Below are positions 49,182-57,960 of a DNA stretch of 64,000 nucleotides, piece by piece. Position numbers and translations under genes: made by a program. Position 1 is the stretch's first letter; each line of letters starts with the position of its first letter. This DNA comes from Candidatus Proelusimicrobium tauri (lineage in GTDB: Bacteria > Elusimicrobiota > Elusimicrobia > Elusimicrobiales > Elusimicrobiaceae), in the NCBI GenBank assembly GCA_002311025.1, contig DBYY01000009.1, positions 186,001 to 250,000 of the forward strand, read 5' to 3'. A model generated the notes under the pieces. It saw only the letters and a list, made by a program, of their open reading frames with translations. It was not told the DNA's origin and made no database searches.

Positions 49182-50480
49182 TTACTTGCTCCAACTGGGA
49201 GTAAAGGAATTCCCTTTAATGTTTGCGACTAAATGTTGAGCGCTACCGTCAGCGTCCATAACATAAATCTGCCTTTTACCGCCGCGCGTTGTAGTAAATG
49301 TTATAAAACGACCGTCTGGCGACCAAGCGGGGTCTTCATTATCGCCGCTGTCGGCGGTAAGTTGCCTAATTTGCGCGCCGGTAATATCGGTTATAAAAAT
49401 ATCTATGGGGTGCTTTGGCGCTTGTCTGCCGGCAAAGACTATCCACTCACCCGTCGGGGACCATTGGGGGGTATCGGTCCAGTTAAACTTTGTTAAACGG
49501 CGGGTTTGCTTTGTTAGTAAATCTAAAATATAAATCTGCGGATTGCCGGAACGGTTTGAAACATAAGTAACAAATTTACCGTCGGGCGAAAAAGAAGGCG
49601 AACCGTCAACGCCGTATTTATCGGTCAATTGCCTTAAATTGCCACTGTCAAGTTCTTTTATAAAGATGCTGGCATTTTCCCCGCGCGACATAGTAAAAAC
49701 AATTTTAGAATCGTCTGGTGAGACTCCGCCGATTAAGTTAAGTCCGCCACCTTTAAGCAAAGGGTTTATCGTGCCGTTTTTTAAATCAATATAAAAAATG
49801 TCCGGGTTTCTGTTGCGGTAAGTAGTATAGAAAATTTTTGTACCGTCGCTATTCCATCTAGGCAAAAGAGCAATACTTTTATCTTTAGTAAGTTTAACAA
49901 GATTATAGCCGTCATAATCAACCATATAAATTTCTTTGCGGCCGGTTGAATCATTGGCAAAAGCAATTTTGGTATCCGCTATGCCACGCTTGCCGTATAA
50001 AAGTTTAACAATTTGGTCGCTTAATAAATGGGCTGAGCGCCTTAACCCTTTTGTGGAACTGACAAACTTTTTTGCAAGCACCGCTTTTTGGCTTTGGGTA
50101 TCATAAACGAAGGCCTTGACTTCCCAAGAATCATCTTTTACGGGTGAAACTTCGCCAAAAACCAGATAATCTGCTTTTTTTGCTTTTGCTAATTTTAAAG
50201 AATAGGCAACATTATCTGTATCAACCGCGCCGACGCTGTCTTCCATTTCAAAATATCTTGTGCGCATTAAATCAGAACGCAAAACATTTGATATTAAAGA
50301 AGCATTTTCCTGCGCTTGTAAAGCATCATAAGAATATTTAAAAGAACCTAAAGCAATTTTAGGCAAGGCATTAGGATTATATTTAGAGGATATGCCTATA
50401 TAAACATCGCTTTGTTTAGCAGCGAAGCAAAATAAAGGGCAAAGTAAAATTGCCGCAAGTAAAATTTTTAAAGTTTTCAT
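49182..50480 (-). CDS. tolB: Tol-Pal periplasmic protein TolB
   Basis: 432 residues. Signal peptide (ILLAAILLCPLFCFA), an N-terminal alpha/beta domain (about 25-165) and a beta-propeller with repeated SPDGKFVTYVSNRSGNPQIYILDL-type blades. TolB links Pal to the Tol complex during outer-membrane constriction. Overlaps cpoB at its start (ATGA-like). Confidence 0.92.
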   Translation of the reverse strand: MKTLKILLAAILLCPLFCFAAKQSDVYIGISSKYNPNALPKIALGSFKYSYDALQAQENASLISNVLRSDLMRTRYFEMEDSVGAVDTDNVAYSLKLAKAKKADYLVFGEVSPVKDDSWEVKAFVYDTQSQKAVLAKKFVSSTKGLRRSAHLLSDQIVKLLYGKRGIADTKIAFANDSTGRKEIYMVDYDGYNLVKLTKDKSIALLPRWNSDGTKIFYTTYRNRNPDIFYIDLKNGTINPLLKGGGLNLIGGVSPDDSKIVFTMSRGENASIFIKELDSGNLRQLTDKYGVDGSPSFSPDGKFVTYVSNRSGNPQIYILDLLTKQTRRLTKFNWTDTPQWSPTGEWIVFAGRQAPKHPIDIFITDITGAQIRQLTADSGDNEDPAWSPDGRFITFTTTRGGKRQIYVMDADGSAQHLVANIKGNSFTPSWSK

Positions 50481-51151
50481 TTTATGTTCTTAAGTAAGTC
50501 TTTGGCTTCTTTAGCAAAATCGGTATTTTTGAAATCTTGAACAATAGATTTTAAATACATAACCGCTTCGTCTTTTTTATCAAGAGGCAAAATGCTTTGG
50601 GCATAAACCATACGGGTTTGGGCGGTCAATTTGCTATTCGGATATTTATCAAGCAAAGTTGCAGCATTTAAGGCGGCTTGTTGATAATCCTTTAATTCCA
50701 AGTTGCTTTTGGCGCAATACAAATAGGCATCTTCTATATTTGTACCTTGCGGTGCTGATTTTATATAAAGATTAAAACCTTCCGCCGCTTCGGCATAATT
50801 TTTATTATCAAATTGTTTTTTGGCTTCTTCAAAAAGTTCTGTCGGGGACATTTTATATTGTTCCGTTTCTTGGGAACCTAAAGCCGTTGTGATATTATCA
50901 AGTTTAGAGGAAACTTGGTCAAGTTTATAATTGAAATCTCTTAAATTATCATTTGCTTCTGTAAGTTGAACGGATAAATCTTGTATTTGTTGGTCATTAG
51001 AAGCCTGATTTGCCTGCACGCTTTGTAAGGTTTTATTTAAAGCGGCAATTTGAGTTTTTAAAATGCTGATATCGTCGCGTGTAGCAACACAACCGCAAAA
51101 AGAAAGGGAGCCTATCCCCACGAAAATTAAAAATATTTTTCTAAATTCCAT
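50477..51151 (-). CDS. cpoB: Cell division coordinator CpoB (YbgF)-like
   Basis: 224 residues. An N-terminal hydrophobic segment with FCGC (an atypical lipobox), a coiled coil (residues 28-90), then TPR repeats (ELFEEAKKQFDNKNYAEAAEGFNLYI onward). CpoB coordinates peptidoglycan synthesis with outer-membrane constriction. It lies between pal and tolB, as in many Gram-negatives. Confidence 0.85.
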   Translation of the reverse strand: MEFRKIFLIFVGIGSLSFCGCVATRDDISILKTQIAALNKTLQSVQANQASNDQQIQDLSVQLTEANDNLRDFNYKLDQVSSKLDNITTALGSQETEQYKMSPTELFEEAKKQFDNKNYAEAAEGFNLYIKSAPQGTNIEDAYLYCAKSNLELKDYQQAALNAATLLDKYPNSKLTAQTRMVYAQSILPLDKKDEAVMYLKSIVQDFKNTDFAKEAKDLLKNIK

Positions 51152-51174
51152 AAAAACAAACTCCCTTTATTAAA

Positions 51175-51687
51175 TTAGAGAACTACCGTATCTGCTCTGC
51201 GGTTTTCAGACCAGCAGGCATCTGTACTTTCTGTGCAAACAGGTTTTTCTTCACCATAGGAAACAACACTGATATTTCCTGCGGGAACACCAAGTCTGAT
51301 ATAGTAATTCTTAACTTCTTGCGCTCTTTTATCGCCTAAAACTATATTGTAAGAAATAGTCCCTCTATCATCGCAATTACCTTCAATAACGATTTTGTTT
51401 ACCCCTCTTTCTTTGAGGATGCTTGCATTATCTTCCAAAGTTTTGCGGCTTTGAGCATTGAGGCTGTATTCGTTAAAAGCGAAGTAGACAGGCTCAAGTT
51501 TAACAGATTCAACTGTAAGGACGCTGTTGTCCTCTTCTTCTACGCTAAGTTCTTCTACGACTTGAACTTCACTTCCATCTGCATAAGCATTTGCATCTGC
51601 ACCGGCATCTTTTTTAACGTTTTTGCTACAGGCAGTTACACCTAATACTAAAGCAAAAACGAGCATTAACTTCATTACTTTACTCAT
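51175..51687 (-). CDS. pal: Peptidoglycan-associated lipoprotein Pal
   Basis: 170 residues. Lipobox GVTAC (Cys20), an acidic linker, then an OmpA-like domain with VYFAFNEYSLNAQSRKTLEDNA and EGNCDDRGTISYNIVLGDKRAQEVKNYYI, the peptidoglycan-binding fold. A good promoter and ribosome site (AAGGAG) precede it. First gene of pal-cpoB-tolB. Confidence 0.93.
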   Translation of the reverse strand: MSKVMKLMLVFALVLGVTACSKNVKKDAGADANAYADGSEVQVVEELSVEEEDNSVLTVESVKLEPVYFAFNEYSLNAQSRKTLEDNASILKERGVNKIVIEGNCDDRGTISYNIVLGDKRAQEVKNYYIRLGVPAGNISVVSYGEEKPVCTESTDACWSENRRADTVVL

Positions 51688-51718
51688 TGTTTTCTCCTTA
51701 CTTCCTTTATAATAATAA

Positions 51719-51748
51719 ATGATACAAGACTTTTGGCCTTTCAGTCAA
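51719..51748 (-). promoter_or_regulatory. Promoter of the pal-cpoB-tolB operon
   Basis: On the minus strand TTGACT (51748-51743), an 18-base spacer and TATCAT (51724-51719) make a sigma70-type promoter, with the AAGGAG ribosome site downstream before the pal ATG. Confidence 0.65.
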
Positions 51749-51751
51749 TAT

Positions 51752-52807
51752 CTATTTAGGCAATCTGCCCGACATTATTTCCGCAAAAACTCTTGTAGGT
51801 TCTATTTTGCTTAAAATTATACGCAACGCCGCCGTAATAGGCACTGCCAAAAAGGCACCGGGAACCCCCCAAACCAAAGCCCAAAAGACTAAAGAACTTA
51901 TTATGGTAACGGGGTGTAAATCCATACCGTTACCAAGCAGTTTAGGTTCAATAATGCTGCCGATTACCACTTGAATAACGGACGGTATCAATAAAATTAT
52001 AAAAAACTTTGCCCCCAGCCCATATTGCATATATACAATAGGTAAAGGCAACAAAACCGAAATAACCGAACCGATATTAGGTATAAAGTTCAAAATCATT
52101 GTTAAAACAGCAAAAGTAAAAGCAAGTTTTAAACCGACACTGTAATAAACAATACCCACACAAATACCCGTTACGATAGAAGTAATTATGTGAATAAACA
52201 AATAAGCGGAAATTTTATTTTGTATTTCTTTTATTAAGGGATTAGTTATTTTTGTGCTGGTACTACCGATAAATAAAAAGAACAAAAATAAAATAACAAG
52301 CATAGTGCCGGAAACGAGTTTGATAGTCATACCGCTGAAACTTTTAAATAAAGTTGCTCCGTAATCAACACTGATAATATTAGATAAAGTTTCCACTTCA
52401 AAAAAATCTTGGGAAATAGGTATTTTATGACGGGCAAAGAAATCACCCATTTGAGTAAGAACATTTGTAATGTTCTGTTGATAACTTGAAAAAACTTTTA
52501 AGAAATTACTTATCGATTGAACCATAAATATAGAAATAAAAACCAAAGGCACTAAAACTATTGCCCCCCCTATTAAGAGAGCCAACCATTTAGGTAATCT
52601 GAATTTGATGCGGATATAGCGGATAATAGGCGTTGTCATAGTGAAAATAAAAACGGAAATAACCAGCGGTATTAAAATTGTTTTAGTGTAAGATAAAGCA
52701 ATTGTCAAACTGACAGAAGCCAAAACAATTAAACAAGCCGTATTGATTTTGCGGTAAACTTCAGGAATATTTCTTTGTTCCGTAACGTTTTTTTGTTCTT
52801 TAAACAT
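51752..52807 (-). CDS. AI-2E/PerM-family membrane permease
   Basis: 351 residues with several membrane segments (about eight) and the family motifs VTGICVGIVYYSVGLKLAFTFAVLTMILNFIPNIGSVIS and HPVTIISSLVFWALVWGVPGAFLAVPI. Substrates of this family vary. I chose the ATG at 52807, with GGAG about seven bases upstream; it overlaps the previous gene by eight bases. Last gene of the kinase operon. Confidence 0.8.
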   Translation of the reverse strand: MFKEQKNVTEQRNIPEVYRKINTACLIVLASVSLTIALSYTKTILIPLVISVFIFTMTTPIIRYIRIKFRLPKWLALLIGGAIVLVPLVFISIFMVQSISNFLKVFSSYQQNITNVLTQMGDFFARHKIPISQDFFEVETLSNIISVDYGATLFKSFSGMTIKLVSGTMLVILFLFFLFIGSTSTKITNPLIKEIQNKISAYLFIHIITSIVTGICVGIVYYSVGLKLAFTFAVLTMILNFIPNIGSVISVLLPLPIVYMQYGLGAKFFIILLIPSVIQVVIGSIIEPKLLGNGMDLHPVTIISSLVFWALVWGVPGAFLAVPITAALRIILSKIEPTRVFAEIMSGRLPK

Positions 52808-53297
52808 ATTGCTTCTCCATATCACGCATTAAAAACAAGATGCGATTTGTGGTTTTAAAAAAATCTTGATTACAACTTTCCAAAAGCCACCAATTTAACC
52901 GCAAGGGCAAATCTTTACCAACTATTTGTAAACGTTTATAAAGAGTAAAAAGTTCATCTGTCTGACGGGTAAAATCAAGCGATACTAAAGCAATTTTTTT
53001 TACTAAAAAGCGGTGTTCGTCTTTTAATTCCTTTTCATATTTGCTGTAATATTGGCTACGAATTTCCCCCCAGAAATTATAATTCTCATCACTTAGAACT
53101 CTTATTTCCTCAATAGTTTTACAAAAATCTTTTTCAAAAGTTTTGTCCGTTATGGGCATTTTTCTTTTATATTGGACACTGATTTCTGAAAGGCGATTAA
53201 AAAGAGTTTTTAAACGCTCATTAAACTTGCGTAGTTTAGCATTGGAATCTTGCACCTTATTAAGCATTTGGTGCAATTTTTTTTCTAAATTACTCAT
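52800..53297 (-). CDS. Helical hypothetical protein, 165 residues
   Basis: Almost entirely charged helix, with no signal peptide, membrane segment or recognised motif (for example RKFNERLKTLFNRLSEISVQY; FTRQTDELFTLYKRLQIVGKD). It overlaps both the kinase gene (eight bases) and the permease gene, so it is translated with them. Confidence 0.6.
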   Translation of the reverse strand: MSNLEKKLHQMLNKVQDSNAKLRKFNERLKTLFNRLSEISVQYKRKMPITDKTFEKDFCKTIEEIRVLSDENYNFWGEIRSQYYSKYEKELKDEHRFLVKKIALVSLDFTRQTDELFTLYKRLQIVGKDLPLRLNWWLLESCNQDFFKTTNRILFLMRDMEKQYV

Positions 53298-54057
53298 TGG
53301 CCTTTTTGGGGAATTTTAAAGAAATTATTGTCCCTACCCCATATTGAGAACGCAAGGCAATATGCCCTTTATGAAGGGCTATTATTCTCCTGACTAGGGC
53401 CAGACCGAGCCCCCAACCTTCTATCTGGCCGGTAAAATAATCATCAACCTGATAGAAAGTTTCAAAAATTCTATTCGATTCTTCTTCTTTTACGCCAACA
53501 CCGTTATCCGCCACGGCAACGACATCAAAAGCGCCTTCTTCATAATGAAAAAGTTTTATGCGCTTATTCATATTATTATTAAATTTTATGCTGTTATCCA
53601 CCAGTTCTTCCACAGCCATAAGCAAGAGTTGTCTATCGGCATAAACTGTAATTTCGGGGGAACATTTAACTTCTATACTGGGGCCTTTTTGGCGCATTGT
53701 TTCTTCGGAAGAAGTCGCATTTATATCATCATCTCTAAAGGCGCACTTAGCAACAACTTCCTCTAAAACCTTACATAATTCTACTTCTTCTTTCTTTATA
53801 TTCTCTTCTTTTAAGTCGTTTATGGAAGAAAAGTGAACAAGTCTATCAACCAAAAGGGACATTTTTTCCCCTTGTTTGCTTATATTGCGCAAAGCCTGTA
53901 TATTAAAAGCAGACATTTCGCCCGGTTGTAATTGTGATAAAATTGTTTCGCTATATCCATTGATGATGGATAAAGGTGTTTTCAACTTATGAGATACCAA
54001 AGCAAGCAACTTTGATGCCGGATCTTTTACTATTTCTGGTTTAATTTCTTCTGACAT
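53290..54057 (-). CDS. Soluble sensor histidine kinase
   Basis: 255 residues. His23 in SHKLKTPLSI begins the HisKA dimer helices; VEELVDNSIKFN is the N box, ADNGVGV the G1 box and GWGLGLALVRRII the G2 box. There is no membrane segment and no sensor domain beyond about 20 residues, and no response regulator nearby, so its signal and partner are unknown. GGGG precedes the ATG. Confidence 0.82.
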   Translation of the reverse strand: MSEEIKPEIVKDPASKLLALVSHKLKTPLSIINGYSETILSQLQPGEMSAFNIQALRNISKQGEKMSLLVDRLVHFSSINDLKEENIKKEEVELCKVLEEVVAKCAFRDDDINATSSEETMRQKGPSIEVKCSPEITVYADRQLLLMAVEELVDNSIKFNNNMNKRIKLFHYEEGAFDVVAVADNGVGVKEEESNRIFETFYQVDDYFTGQIEGWGLGLALVRRIIALHKGHIALRSQYGVGTIISLKFPKKANE

Positions 54058-54068
54058 ATTTGCCCCTT

Positions 54069-54923
54069 TTAAAACTTAAGAGATATAATACCCTTAACAA
54101 TGTCTTTATCTTTATGAGAACTTATGAAAATGTGATTATACGCAAGAGTGAAACTTAAACGATGGCTTAAAAGCATTGCGCTTTGGAATTTAACCGAGTG
54201 ATAAGCAGACAACTCTTTTTCATAGAACTCAATAAATCTATACGATAGTATATTTTCGCTTCGGCTTTCTTGGGAGTTCCACCCTATTTTTAAACCTGCC
54301 GATCCTTTGGGTAATGCAAAAATATAATCTAAAGTTTCCAAGTCAGCAATTTTTTGCTGATCTAAAATACCGCCAAAGGCTTCCACAGAACTGATACCGG
54401 AAGGATATTCAAAAACATTTCCGCTTATTTCAAATAAATAAGTACTAAAATAATCTAAAACGATTCCGCCTTCATAAGCAAGTTGATAAAAATTTTCCTT
54501 TTTAGGAAGGCTTCCTTTTCTTGAAACATAAGCATTTTGATCAGCGAAACCTACCGACAAGAAAGCATGGGAAGAAGTATTATCCACTTCATCATTTTTA
54601 ACACCGAAAGTACAAGATAGTTTTGCCCCTTGTGCACTTGCGCCGTTTGCATTATCGGGAGTTATAAACGGAGTAAGAATCAAACCGAAACCATCTGTGT
54701 GGGCAGCAAAAGGTAAACTGAAAGTATAAATATGATTATCAACATCATCGTGTTCCGTTAAATCGAAATTGAAACCCAAATTCAGAAAATAATTAAGTTG
54801 GTGCGTAACGCTTATACTGTTTTGCCAAAAAGAATTATTATAAGTAAAACTATCGGCAACTTCTAAAGCAGAAGCGCTGATTCCTATGAAAGTTAAAATC
54901 AAAAATAAAGATATCTTTCTCAT
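54069..54923 (-). CDS. Outer-membrane or periplasmic beta-rich protein
   Basis: 284 residues with a signal peptide (ISLFLILTFIGISASALE) and many amphipathic strands, ending in Phe (VKGIISLKF), suggesting a barrel. No family is recognised. TAAAAT lies exactly six bases before the ATG on the minus strand, so this gene probably has its own leaderless promoter; the kinase gene follows 11 bases after. Confidence 0.6.
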   Translation of the reverse strand: MRKISLFLILTFIGISASALEVADSFTYNNSFWQNSISVTHQLNYFLNLGFNFDLTEHDDVDNHIYTFSLPFAAHTDGFGLILTPFITPDNANGASAQGAKLSCTFGVKNDEVDNTSSHAFLSVGFADQNAYVSRKGSLPKKENFYQLAYEGGIVLDYFSTYLFEISGNVFEYPSGISSVEAFGGILDQQKIADLETLDYIFALPKGSAGLKIGWNSQESRSENILSYRFIEFYEKELSAYHSVKFQSAMLLSHRLSFTLAYNHIFISSHKDKDIVKGIISLKF

Positions 54924-54942
54924 AAAACTATTTTACTATAAA

Positions 54943-56379
54943 TTAAGACATTAGGCGCACTAATATCTTATTTATTATGGCAGGGTTGGCTTTTCCCTTT
55001 GAAAATTTCATTACCATACCGACCATAGCACCTATGGCTTTTGTATTACCGGATTTATAATCGGCAACGGCTTTAGGATTTGCTTCAAGCGCCTGTTTTG
55101 CCCAAACTTCTATTTGTGCTTCATCATTAATTTGAGTTTGGCCTAGACTTTTTACCAAATCGGCAATTTTTTTATTTTCATTAAATGCCTTTGTAAAAAT
55201 TTCTCTACCCATTTTAATAGAAATTTTGCCTTCCTGTATAAACTTAATTAAGTCGGCAATTTCCTTTGGTGCAAGAGGGCTATCTTCAATCTCTTTACCG
55301 GCAGCATTTAAAGCACCAAGTAAATCTGTCCCTATCCAATTAGAAGCCTGCTTTGCAGGGACATTAAAAGAAAGAACTTTTTCAAAATATTCCGTAATTT
55401 GACGGCTCTTTGTTAAAAGAGTTGCATCATAAGAACCAAGACCGAGTTCTTTTTCAAAATATTCTCTTTTTTGTGAAGGTAACATCGGCATAGTTTTGCG
55501 GACTTTTTCTATTTCTTCCTCACTGATGATTAAGGGTTTTAAATCCGGCTCCGGGAAATAGCGATATTCCTGCGCGGTTTCCTTGCTGCGCATAACTTTA
55601 GTTTCGCCTTTAACTTCATCCCAAAGCATTGTTTGCTGATGTAAAGGTTGCTCTGCTTTAACAGCAGCAATTTGTCTGTTTATTTCATAAGTTAAAGCAT
55701 CTTTTACGGCTTTAAAAGAATTAAGGTTTTTTATTTCCATTCTAGTCCCGAACTTTTCCTGCCCTTTTGGGCGAACGGAAACATTGACATCAACCCTTAA
55801 TTCGCCTTTTTCCATATCACAATTTGAAACATCAAGCCAAGAAAGTAAAGAACGCAAATTTGTAAGATAGTCATAGGCTTCTTGCGGACTTCTTAAATCC
55901 GGCTCGCCGACAATTTCAAGCAAAGGAACACCACTTCTGTTTAAATCTACCAAAGAATCCCCCTCTTCGTGCATACTTTTGCCGGCATCTTCTTCTAAAT
56001 GAGCGCGGGTAATACCTATTTTTTTTGTATTGCCTTTGGCGTCTTTAATTTCTATATAACCTTTACCGATAATAGGTTTATCGTCTTGGGAAATTTGGTA
56101 ACCTTTCGGCAAATCGGGATAAAAATAATTTTTGCGCGCAAAAACAGATTCTTTATTAATTTGCGCATTAAAACCAAAACCCGCTCTTAAAGCAAGTTCC
56201 ACTGCTTTCTTATTTAAAACGGGTAAGGCACCCGGTTGCCCGCTACATACAGGACAAAGCGCTGTGTTAGGAGCGAGGTTTTTTCTTGCACCGCTTGGGC
56301 AAGAACAAAACATTTTACTTTCGGTATTTAATTGGACATGGATTTCCAAGCCAATAATAGATTCAAATTCTTGTTCCAT
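54943..56379 (-). CDS. gatB: Aspartyl/glutamyl-tRNA amidotransferase subunit B
   Basis: 478 residues. IGLEIHVQLNTESKMFCSC, PDLPKGYQISQ, NRSGVPLLEIVGEPDLR and EIKNLNSF are GatB motifs, and a C-terminal GatB/YqeY tail ends near KMGREIFTKAF onward. It transfers ammonia to Glu-tRNA-Gln or Asp-tRNA-Asn. GatA and GatC are not in the window. No ribosome site; TATATT lies six bases before the ATG. Confidence 0.94.
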   Translation of the reverse strand: MEQEFESIIGLEIHVQLNTESKMFCSCPSGARKNLAPNTALCPVCSGQPGALPVLNKKAVELALRAGFGFNAQINKESVFARKNYFYPDLPKGYQISQDDKPIIGKGYIEIKDAKGNTKKIGITRAHLEEDAGKSMHEEGDSLVDLNRSGVPLLEIVGEPDLRSPQEAYDYLTNLRSLLSWLDVSNCDMEKGELRVDVNVSVRPKGQEKFGTRMEIKNLNSFKAVKDALTYEINRQIAAVKAEQPLHQQTMLWDEVKGETKVMRSKETAQEYRYFPEPDLKPLIISEEEIEKVRKTMPMLPSQKREYFEKELGLGSYDATLLTKSRQITEYFEKVLSFNVPAKQASNWIGTDLLGALNAAGKEIEDSPLAPKEIADLIKFIQEGKISIKMGREIFTKAFNENKKIADLVKSLGQTQINDEAQIEVWAKQALEANPKAVADYKSGNTKAIGAMVGMVMKFSKGKANPAIINKILVRLMS

Positions 56380-56400
56380 ATATTTAATATAATATCATAT
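56380..56400. promoter_or_regulatory. 21-base divergent leaderless promoter, gatB / murJ
   Basis: On the plus strand TATAAT (56388-56393) ends seven bases before the murJ ATG. On the minus strand TATATT ends six bases before the gatB ATG. The two overlapping hexamers fill the whole gap, leaving no room for leaders or ribosome sites. Confidence 0.55.
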
Positions 56401-57900
56401 ATGGCAGGTTTTAAGAAAGGGGCTTTATTTTCCGTTAGTTTAGGTATGCTGGGCAAAGTGTTTTCTTTTGCCAGCAGTTTATTGCTTGCTTTTTTATTCG
56501 GCACTTCTTTAAAAGCAGATATTTATTTTTATCTAATTTTAGTTGCCTGTTTACTTAATATTTGGTTACAAAATATAAACTTAAATTTAGTTATACCGGA
56601 GTTTATACACAAATATCAAAAAAACAAAACAGGCGCCATAGATTTTGCAAACTTCTTTATTTTTATATATGCAATTTGCGCTGTAATTATAATTACTTTA
56701 TCTTTATTTTTCCCATTAGAAATACTAACTTTTATTTCTGATTTTACAAAAAGACAGGCAAGACACGGTCTAGTTTTAATCAGTTTGGGAAGTGTTTATT
56801 TTTGTTTGTTTTTTATAATGAACTTTTTGATAAATCTTTGCGAAAGTTTTAAATTATTTAAGGTTTATTTTTTACTGCCTTTACATACTTTTTTACCGCT
56901 ACTCTTTTTGTTTCTCATACGGCAAACAGAAGCAATGTTTTTAGGTTTTATTTGTGCTTACACAATACAAATCTTTTTCTGTTTTTATCTTTTATATACA
57001 GAAGCGAACTGGTATTTATCTTTTAAGAAACCTTCTTTTACAAGCAAATTTAAAAAAGATTTTTGGGCAATGCAGCCAAATAATTTTTTGCTAATGTTAC
57101 TTAATTATGTTCCTTTATGGTTAATTTCCGGTTTACAGGCAAATTTAATAAGTGCGATAAATTATTCCCGTATGATTTCAGATACTCCGCAAGATGTTCT
57201 CACATTCAAAATAAATAATGTAGCAAAAATAAAACTTACCCAAGAAGCCGCAGCAGAAAACCAAGAAGGAATAAAAAACACGCTTTTAAGAGCGGAAAGA
57301 TTTTTGGCTTTTATTCTTATTCCCGTTTGTGCATTCACAGCAATTTTTGCGCTTGATATTGTTGAAATGTTATTTATGCGTGGCAATTTTAACTTTCAAG
57401 ACGCACAAGATACCGCTTTCTTTTTACAATTTTTTATTATTGCGGTAATACCTTTTTCCCTTAATACGACTTTTACTTCCCTTTTAGGTGCTATGCGTTT
57501 GATTAAGGAAACAGTCCTAAGATATACCTTGATAAACCTAATTTTTATAATTATTTTTATCTTCACTATAAAAACTTACGGTGCTTTTATTTTCCCCAGT
57601 TTATGGTTGCTTTCAAATATTGCAATTTTGATTTGCAATATAGTAACGGCAAAACAATTTGCGCCTTTTCTTGATTATACAAAGCATAATATCAAACTGA
57701 CTTTCATTTTAGCCGGAAGTCTTTTGCTTGCCTATATTATAAAAACCCTCAACATTTATACTGGTAACATTTTTGTTAAAATATTTATAAACGGTTTTAC
57801 TTTTGTTATATTACAGGCACTTTTGTTTTATAAAATAGGTTACTTAAGACAGATAATAAAAGATATCAATATCAAATTTCCTAAAAGAAAGAAAATTTAA
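56401..57900 (+). CDS. murJ: MurJ/MviN-like lipid II flippase
   Basis: 499 residues with about 13 or 14 membrane segments. The first, KGALFSVSLGMLGKVFSFASSLLLAFLFGTSLKADIYF, matches the MurJ/MviN opening, and INYSRMISDTPQDVL plus MLFMRGNFNFQDAQDTAFFLQFFIIAVIPFSLNT match its middle. It should flip lipid II for cell-wall synthesis; a related polysaccharide flippase cannot be excluded. The start with a -10 just upstream was chosen over an earlier ATG at 56332 that lies inside gatB. Confidence 0.8.
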   Translation: MAGFKKGALFSVSLGMLGKVFSFASSLLLAFLFGTSLKADIYFYLILVACLLNIWLQNINLNLVIPEFIHKYQKNKTGAIDFANFFIFIYAICAVIIITLSLFFPLEILTFISDFTKRQARHGLVLISLGSVYFCLFFIMNFLINLCESFKLFKVYFLLPLHTFLPLLFLFLIRQTEAMFLGFICAYTIQIFFCFYLLYTEANWYLSFKKPSFTSKFKKDFWAMQPNNFLLMLLNYVPLWLISGLQANLISAINYSRMISDTPQDVLTFKINNVAKIKLTQEAAAENQEGIKNTLLRAERFLAFILIPVCAFTAIFALDIVEMLFMRGNFNFQDAQDTAFFLQFFIIAVIPFSLNTTFTSLLGAMRLIKETVLRYTLINLIFIIIFIFTIKTYGAFIFPSLWLLSNIAILICNIVTAKQFAPFLDYTKHNIKLTFILAGSLLLAYIIKTLNIYTGNIFVKIFINGFTFVILQALLFYKIGYLRQIIKDINIKFPKRKKI

Positions 57901-57960
57901 GGTGTCCGTAAATTTATATATAATATAAGTAGATATATTTTAGAACTAAAGGATTTTATT

